This document shows positions 59,145-64,000 of a DNA stretch of 64,000 bases, piece after piece. Below the pieces are notes generated by a model that saw nothing but the letters and a program-made list of their open reading frames with translations, was not told the origin of the DNA and did no database searches. How positions within the stretch are numbered: the stretch's first letter is position 1; every line of letters starts with the position of its first letter. A program made the position numbers and the translations under genes. Source of the DNA: Neisseriaceae bacterium (GTDB lineage Bacteria > Pseudomonadota > Gammaproteobacteria > Burkholderiales > UBA11063); contig RXJX01000015.1 in assembly GCA_003963245.1 (NCBI GenBank), forward strand, positions 1 through 64,000, in the 5' to 3' direction.

Positions 59145-59165
59145 CTCAATCAAAGGAGTTTTATT

Positions 59166-59450
59166 ATGAACACTATTACTGTAAAGCATTTTGACGCGCT
59201 AGAATACGTTAAAAAATCACGAGAACTTGGTGTTGACGAAAAAGTCGCTGAATTTCAAGCTCGGCAAATAGAGCAAGCTATTGAAGTGGCAATTGCTCAA
59301 ATAGAAAACAAAGAATTAGCAACGAAAAGCGATATTGGAGCGTTGCAAAAAGAGCTTGTGACAGCTGAGCTTCGTTTGGTTAAATGGATCTTAGGTACTG
59401 GCGCTGCTACTATTTTAGCAATTGCTGGTTTGTTAAAGATTATTCATTAA
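59166..59450 (+). CDS. coiled-coil protein with C-terminal membrane helix (DUF1640-like)
   Basis: 94 residues from ATG 59166, with AAGGAG 8 bases before it; an in-frame start at 59133 lies in the promoter. A first domain (MNTITVKHFDALEYVKKSRE) is followed by a coiled coil (EFQARQIEQAIEVAIAQIEN and ALQKELVTAELRLVKWI) and a C-terminal membrane helix (GTGAATILAIAGLLKII). This matches the small DUF1640/CCDC90-like proteins common in proteobacteria and phages, whose role is unknown. A large palindrome follows the stop. Confidence 0.7.
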   Translation: MNTITVKHFDALEYVKKSRELGVDEKVAEFQARQIEQAIEVAIAQIENKELATKSDIGALQKELVTAELRLVKWILGTGAATILAIAGLLKIIH

Positions 59451-59522
59451 GGTTAGATTATTTTTAATGCAATTAATTTAGGATTGTTCGGATTTCTCCA
59501 AATTAAACATTAAAACACATTA

Positions 59523-59558
59523 ATTATTGATATTCTATAGTTATAGAATATCAATAAT
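59523..59558. terminator. perfect 17-bp palindrome between convergent genes
   Basis: ATTATTGATATTCTATA (59523-59539) and its exact complement (59542-59558) are separated by only 2 bases. It lies between the stops of two convergent genes (59450 and 59568) and could act as a terminator in both directions. The absence of GC pairs at the base and the near-zero loop also suit a protein binding site or cruciform. Confidence 0.5.
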
Positions 59559-59567
59559 GTCAATAAT

Positions 59568-60140
59568 TTATATAGAGAGATATAACTCGCTTTTTTCTTC
59601 AACGGTTGGCATCCACGAAACCAATAAAAATTTGGTACCCTCTACATTATTTGTCAGTTCCCAAAATTTATTTAACATCCTTCCTGGTCTCATTAATTCA
59701 GTAAATTCATCTTTATCGACGAATTCCTGTGCAAAAACTCCAGGATAAGGGTAACTTGATATAAGCGCGCCTAATTGATAGTATGTTGTCTCGTAAATTA
59801 ATTTATATTCTTTTAGATGTTTAAATATCATTGTATCATGCTTAGTTAAACAATGAGCTATGAAGTCAATTTTATATTTTTTTTGTAATGTTTCTCTTTT
59901 TCTCAAATCGTTGTGTATAAATCCTGGATCATATGCACCATATAAACAATTGCCCACCCGTGTTAATGCAACACAATCTCTAGCCAAATCAGATTCTGGA
60001 ATTTTCTTTCCGGCCAATTTTGCCGCCTCACTTTTTCCTTGCCCAGAAATCATCCAAACTTTATTATTTATTAAAAATAAATTAGCATAAAATATTGATT
60101 CTAAATCTGGACTAGGACTAGCATTAAAACATTCAAGCAT
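59568..60140 (-). CDS. unknown 190-residue protein
   Basis: Not recognised. Soluble, without signal peptide. Visible segments: IFYANLFLINNKVWMISGQG near the N-terminus, SDLARDCVALTRVGNCLYGA, YETTYYQLGALISSYPYPGV, and a C-terminal KFLLVSWMPTVEEK. It is second in a two-gene minus-strand unit behind a membrane protein (13-base gap), transcribed against the flow of the element. The pairing of a soluble and a membrane protein of unknown type may be a defence, exclusion or toxin-immunity unit; this is inference. Confidence 0.6.
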   Translation of the reverse strand: MLECFNASPSPDLESIFYANLFLINNKVWMISGQGKSEAAKLAGKKIPESDLARDCVALTRVGNCLYGAYDPGFIHNDLRKRETLQKKYKIDFIAHCLTKHDTMIFKHLKEYKLIYETTYYQLGALISSYPYPGVFAQEFVDKDEFTELMRPGRMLNKFWELTNNVEGTKFLLVSWMPTVEEKSELYLSI

Positions 60141-60153
60141 TATGATCTCTTAC

Positions 60154-60636
60154 TTATAAAACTCTCTCTTTAATTAGGTTATATTCAAATAATACAACAG
60201 GAATAGCCGTTAGAAATACATTAATAGCATAGTTAATTTCAAGTGCAGACAATGTTTTCTGTAACCCAACCAACCAATATGCCGCAAACACAATTACTGA
60301 CAAAACATTTACAATCAATGCTTGTGTATTCCTTGTTGAAAAACTAAACCCTATCGGAACAATTAGCAAAGCCGCAATTTTCCACCAATATTTGATTTCT
60401 AGCGGTATTGGAGTAATACCATTAACAATCATGGATATCTCTTCTTCAGAAATAGCTTGATTACGATTTAAATAATGATATATTAAAACATACCCAGCAA
60501 CAATTAATATTACTAGCGAAATGAAGTTTATTCTTGGATAATCCCTCTCTTTTCCAAACAAATAAATTGAATAACTAGACAAGCAGAAAAACAAAAGAAA
60601 CCCGGCACTAAAAATTAAATTATAAATCTCTGCCAC
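60154..60636 (-). CDS. polytopic membrane protein of unknown function
   Basis: GTG 60636 is chosen because GGAGGT lies 6 bases upstream; a TTG start at 60663 would place that site inside the gene. 160 residues with about five helices: LIFSAGFLLFFCLSSYSIYL, FISLVILIVAGYVLIYHYL, IAALLIVPIGFSF, ALIVNVLSVIVFAAYWLVGL and VFLTAIPVVLFEYNLI. The loop ISEEEISMIVNGITP is the only polar stretch. First gene of the two-gene unit with the unknown protein at 59568. Confidence 0.65.
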   Translation of the reverse strand: MAEIYNLIFSAGFLLFFCLSSYSIYLFGKERDYPRINFISLVILIVAGYVLIYHYLNRNQAISEEEISMIVNGITPIPLEIKYWWKIAALLIVPIGFSFSTRNTQALIVNVLSVIVFAAYWLVGLQKTLSALEINYAINVFLTAIPVVLFEYNLIKERVL

Positions 60637-60687
60637 AACAAGACCTCCAATCTTCTTATACAATCTGGTATTCTAACATATAAATAA

Positions 60688-63600
60688 TTATAAGCCTAAA
60701 TCATTATCCTGTTGCCGCTGTTTTTGTTGAGTTTCTTTTTCTCGCGCCCGGACTAACTGAACCGCACGTAGGCTTAAATCTTTACCAACTTCTTTAGCTT
60801 TAAACTGTTCATGGATAATTTCCTGTTTAATTTTGCTTTGTGAAGTCTGAGCAACAAATATTGATTTCCCTTTCTCCAGTCCCTCGAGTGAAAGATTATT
60901 ATCCCAATAGACAAATGGTTTGTCGGTACCAACATCCAGTTTAATAAAGTTGGTTTTCTCGCCCTTAATTGTCCTGGTACCAAAATCAACAATAATACCA
61001 GCGTGCTGCCGATTATAGCTAAAGCCGTCCTGCTGCCGGCTGCCGGTATTAGTTTCATCATCCAAATACTCTTTTAATACCTGTTCATTATTTAATCTAA
61101 GAAGTTTATAATCCTGAGCGTTGTCAATGATTTTTATAACCTCTGAAACACCCTGTTTTTGCAAGGTATCATTAAAATCTGTTTTCTGCCCATCAATTGC
61201 CTCCGGCATTGCAATATAGACCTGTTTTCCAGCCTCTAGCAAGCGTGTGGCGGCATTATTGATAATCTTATCAGCTTGCCAATCTTTAAGGTCATTATCC
61301 AAGCATAATACGACCGTATCATTGACTTTATCCAAATCTATCCGGTTAAAACCATTTTTAGTTAATGCTGATTTTACATCGCAATCCGGGAACGCAGATT
61401 TAACACTTAATGAGGTCTCCAGACCTTCCGCAACCATTGTAATGTTTCGGCTAGGTTGATCACTGTTCAAATTGATGTCAATAACTTCAGGTACCGGACC
61501 AAAAACTATTTTAGATTTTTCTATCTTGGCTTTACCTTTTGTGGCGGAGTCTAGAATAGTTGTGTGTACTGATTGTACCTGATTATTTTCGTTCAACACC
61601 TTAACAACCATTGCCGGGAATGTTTTGTTATATTGTTTGATGTACACTTCCGGACAGAATGTTATGCTTGGCGGTAATTCAGCAGTAATTCCACGAGATT
61701 TCAGATAATCATCCGCCAGCGTTCCATTACCTGGTCTGGTTTTTTGTGCTATCCCTTGAGCAATTTTAATCATGTAATTCTGTTTGTCATCAAAACCATT
61801 AACTTCAACAGCTTTTTGAATAACTTTAATTTCCTTGGTTTTATCCAGTTCTGACAATCCGGCTAGTGCTGCCGAATAATCCAATGCAGCTTTATAATCA
61901 AGCCCCAATTCTCGTTGTACAAGGGTTACCAGCCCCTTACCACCCTCATCATGCTCAAAGTCATACCATGACCCTTGTTTGGCTCCAGAAATAGTTACAG
62001 ACAAGCTTCCTTTCTTGCCATAACGATAAGTATGACCAACCCGAGTACGCTTACCTTGCAAGATGCTGTCAAGTACGCTCTCAACATTTTTAGCCAGTTC
62101 CTGATTAATGTAATCCACATCCCAATAACTGAACTCTTTCTTGACTTCCACTGTTTTAGTTTTAGCCTCAACCGGCTGCGGTTGTTCTACCGCTTCAACC
62201 GGTTTTATTGGTTCAACCGGTAGCTCTGTTTTTGGCGCACCATTTATCTGTAGTTTAATCTCCTGTGTAGCACTGGTTAATTCAGGTAAACGTTCGCAAT
62301 CAAATCGTTCATTGCCGATTTTGGCCACAATAATCCCATCACCGATTTTTAGCTCGTTGCCAACTATCATTGCCTTTAATTTATCGCCCCAAATTCGTTG
62401 TTTTTTACCGCTAATATCCGTTAGCTCAATAAAAAAAGATGATTTACCCTCTGAAAATTTATGCTCACCAAAATCATTTAAAATACCGGCAGTGGTCTTA
62501 CTTTTGTCAGATAAATCGTTTCTACCAATTAAGATGTCCCGGGCGACAGTTTCTTCATCGCGGACAAGCTCAAGATTGATAGCTTTAATTACAAAATTAT
62601 TCTGGACGATTTCTTTAGCCTCAACAGTTTCTCCAGTTTTTCCGATGTAGAACATTTTATTTTTTTCAATAGCGTTTGAATCAATTAGTTCCTTAAAGTC
62701 TTTGTTCCAATATTTGTTGTAGTTATCAAACAGAAGCTCCCGCGATTTATCCTGTAGCTCCTCTGGGATTTCGACCGCAGCAAAGACATTCATTAGTCTT
62801 GGTTTTCGACCGTCATCGCTTTCAATTATCTGCTCACCAACTTTGGCAAGATAAATATTCATGCCGGTCGCGATACTTCCTTCCTGAGCTAACCGCTCGA
62901 GGTCAATACCCCAAACTGTTCTTTCCCCAAAAGGTGTTTGTAGTTTGACATAATAATTTTCTTTTTCTTTCTCATTTTTAGGATTAAATTTACCAACACC
63001 ATGTTCAATAACAGTACCGACATTATGTTTTTCTAAGTTGTATAAAGCTATATTATTTTTTTCACAAAATTTATTCTTGAACTCCAAAACTTCAGGACTA
63101 ACCCGGCGGGTATTTTTCTCTTCCAGCATGATATAAGAAGACATCTGCCCCTTATTTAAACCATGTCCGAACGAAACTACTGTACCAATAATTTCCTTAG
63201 GCTTTGAATCTACTGCATTGAGATCAATTTTAGCTGAAGCAATATCACCGTTTAGCAAATCCTGCTTTGCTTGTTTTTTAAATGAACCATCGTCAAGTAT
63301 TTCAAAAGAGTAATCAATGCTTTTTGTCTCAAGATTTACCTTAGCAATAACAGATACCACATCGCCATGCTGATAATTAATTGCTTCCAATTTTTCTTTA
63401 ATGTTTGCTTGCCGTAAATTAAAATACTCATCAGCGTACTTATTCTGGGCTTTACCCGGAAACTCGACAATTAACTTATCATTCTGAATAAAGTCAGATA
63501 TCAAAACTCCGCGCTTGAGGTCATCAGTGTATTTCTTCCAGAAAAACGGATTGACTTTGATGCTATTTTGCTTGGTACCATCAATGGTTAAAACGTCTCC

Positions 63601-64000
63601 CACATGAAGATGTTCCATATTGATTAAGTGATTTATTTGGCTTGAAGCAACCTTGTATTCTTTATTGGTTTCTGTATCACAAATTGTAATTTGCTTAATT
63701 TGTTCAAAGCGTCCTTTACTATTAATAACATCAACATCTTCAATTTTCAGCACAATCAAATTATGCTTGAGCTTATAGTTGATGTCCAAAAAATTCCGGC
63801 TGCCATTTTCACAAATCTGCATATTCTCGGATAATTTAGCTAGATATTCTGCTTTATACTGCGCACTATATCTGTCTTTGAAATCAACTTTTAAATTATT
63901 CTTGACCACCATTTCAACTACTTTACGGCGAAATGATTCGCCTCCATGCAGTTCAATTTTTCGTCCAAACTTACTCATAGCTAGATCTAGACCAAGGCGC
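60688..64000 (-). CDS. LPD7/Toprim large protein, probable C-terminal part of a relaxase, 5' partial
   Basis: The frame is open beyond the internal ATG 63978 to the window edge (RLGLDLAMSKFGRKIELHGG), and this junction reads like an LPD7 domain (FGRKIELHGGESFRRKVVEM), so the start is probably outside. Four repeats of a module (G-x-V/I-x-x-x-G ... V-W-G-x-x-L) lie at about residues 262-300, 318-363, 496-538 and 997-1040, counted from that ATG. A primase-like region (GSWYDFEHDEGGKGLVTLV) and a Toprim domain (MVAEGLETSLSVKSA, Glu851; VVLCLDNDL) follow. Such proteins often carry an N-terminal relaxase that nicks oriT; that part is not in view. Confidence 0.75.
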   Translation of the reverse strand, partial: RLGLDLAMSKFGRKIELHGGESFRRKVVEMVVKNNLKVDFKDRYSAQYKAEYLAKLSENMQICENGSRNFLDINYKLKHNLIVLKIEDVDVINSKGRFEQIKQITICDTETNKEYKVASSQINHLINMEHLHVGDVLTIDGTKQNSIKVNPFFWKKYTDDLKRGVLISDFIQNDKLIVEFPGKAQNKYADEYFNLRQANIKEKLEAINYQHGDVVSVIAKVNLETKSIDYSFEILDDGSFKKQAKQDLLNGDIASAKIDLNAVDSKPKEIIGTVVSFGHGLNKGQMSSYIMLEEKNTRRVSPEVLEFKNKFCEKNNIALYNLEKHNVGTVIEHGVGKFNPKNEKEKENYYVKLQTPFGERTVWGIDLERLAQEGSIATGMNIYLAKVGEQIIESDDGRKPRLMNVFAAVEIPEELQDKSRELLFDNYNKYWNKDFKELIDSNAIEKNKMFYIGKTGETVEAKEIVQNNFVIKAINLELVRDEETVARDILIGRNDLSDKSKTTAGILNDFGEHKFSEGKSSFFIELTDISGKKQRIWGDKLKAMIVGNELKIGDGIIVAKIGNERFDCERLPELTSATQEIKLQINGAPKTELPVEPIKPVEAVEQPQPVEAKTKTVEVKKEFSYWDVDYINQELAKNVESVLDSILQGKRTRVGHTYRYGKKGSLSVTISGAKQGSWYDFEHDEGGKGLVTLVQRELGLDYKAALDYSAALAGLSELDKTKEIKVIQKAVEVNGFDDKQNYMIKIAQGIAQKTRPGNGTLADDYLKSRGITAELPPSITFCPEVYIKQYNKTFPAMVVKVLNENNQVQSVHTTILDSATKGKAKIEKSKIVFGPVPEVIDINLNSDQPSRNITMVAEGLETSLSVKSAFPDCDVKSALTKNGFNRIDLDKVNDTVVLCLDNDLKDWQADKIINNAATRLLEAGKQVYIAMPEAIDGQKTDFNDTLQKQGVSEVIKIIDNAQDYKLLRLNNEQVLKEYLDDETNTGSRQQDGFSYNRQHAGIIVDFGTRTIKGEKTNFIKLDVGTDKPFVYWDNNLSLEGLEKGKSIFVAQTSQSKIKQEIIHEQFKAKEVGKDLSLRAVQLVRAREKETQQKQRQQDNDLGL

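Noticed and set aside
62141..62650. 169-residue plus-strand frame opposite the LPD7/Toprim gene
   Set aside because: Low-complexity serine/leucine composition mirrors the coding strand, and the minus-strand frame shows clear repeated modules there.
1..64000. tRNA, rRNA or CRISPR array
   Set aside because: No cloverleaf-like T-loop pattern in non-coding DNA, no rRNA-like stretch and no regularly spaced repeat array were noticed by eye; a covariance search would be decisive.

Overview
The window is AT-rich bacterial DNA with tightly packed, mostly plus-strand operons, AAGGA-type ribosome binding sites and the standard code. Double-membrane features (many lipoproteins, a secretin, an OmpA-like barrel, a Trb/VirB transfer apparatus) point to a low-GC proteobacterium. 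The genus cannot be fixed from the sequence: the EF-P looks alphaproteobacterial/Rickettsiales-like, while the pilus and transfer genes are of mobile origin.

Positions 1-5500 look chromosomal: a lipoprotein fragment, a small T4 DsbA-like DNA-binding protein, a GT2 glycosyltransferase whose frame appears to begin at a non-AUG codon, elongation factor P with no lysine at its loop tip, a folA/folP-like pair, and on the minus strand a glucosylglycerate pathway pair (gpgS and an MPGP-type phosphatase).

From about 5.7 kb to the right edge lies a conjugative element, either an integrated plasmid or an ICE. It begins with a RepA_C-type replication initiator whose leader can hide its own ribosome binding site, followed by a PAS/LuxR-like regulator. 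The 8.2-25.1 kb block encodes a thin type IVb pilus of the R64/IncI kind (PilL/TcpQ-like, PilN, PilO, PilP, PilQ, PilR, PilS, PilM and two PilV minor pilins), with a VapBC-like toxin-antitoxin pair inside it and odd pieces of transfer machinery at its end. The 25.2-32 kb block carries two unknown genes and a 1788-residue methyltransferase-helicase. After a convergent HU gene, 33.1-47.2 kb is a complete Trb/VirB transfer operon (TrbC, D, E, F, G, I, J, L, B), a lytic transglycosylase, a TraF-type peptidase and the VirD4/TraG coupling ATPase. The 47.4-56.7 kb block holds an outer membrane barrel, a zinc-ribbon/HExxH protein, topoisomerase III, a Toprim primase, SSB and two proteins built from short repeats. 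The 56.7-60.7 kb block holds a serine recombinase with neighbouring repeats, a WGR-like and a GNAT-like protein, IHF/HU and unknown genes. The window ends inside a large minus-strand LPD7/Toprim protein, probably the C-terminal part of a relaxase.

Three operons (pilus, transfer, DNA-processing) share an almost identical element with the core GGGGCACAAATGTATACTTT just upstream, which suggests one regulator switches all conjugation functions together. The main oddities are a TrbE/VirB4 that has lost both nucleotide-binding motifs, a Spartan-like metalloprotease with topoisomerase zinc ribbons, and stray VirB9 and secretin domains in the pilus operon.
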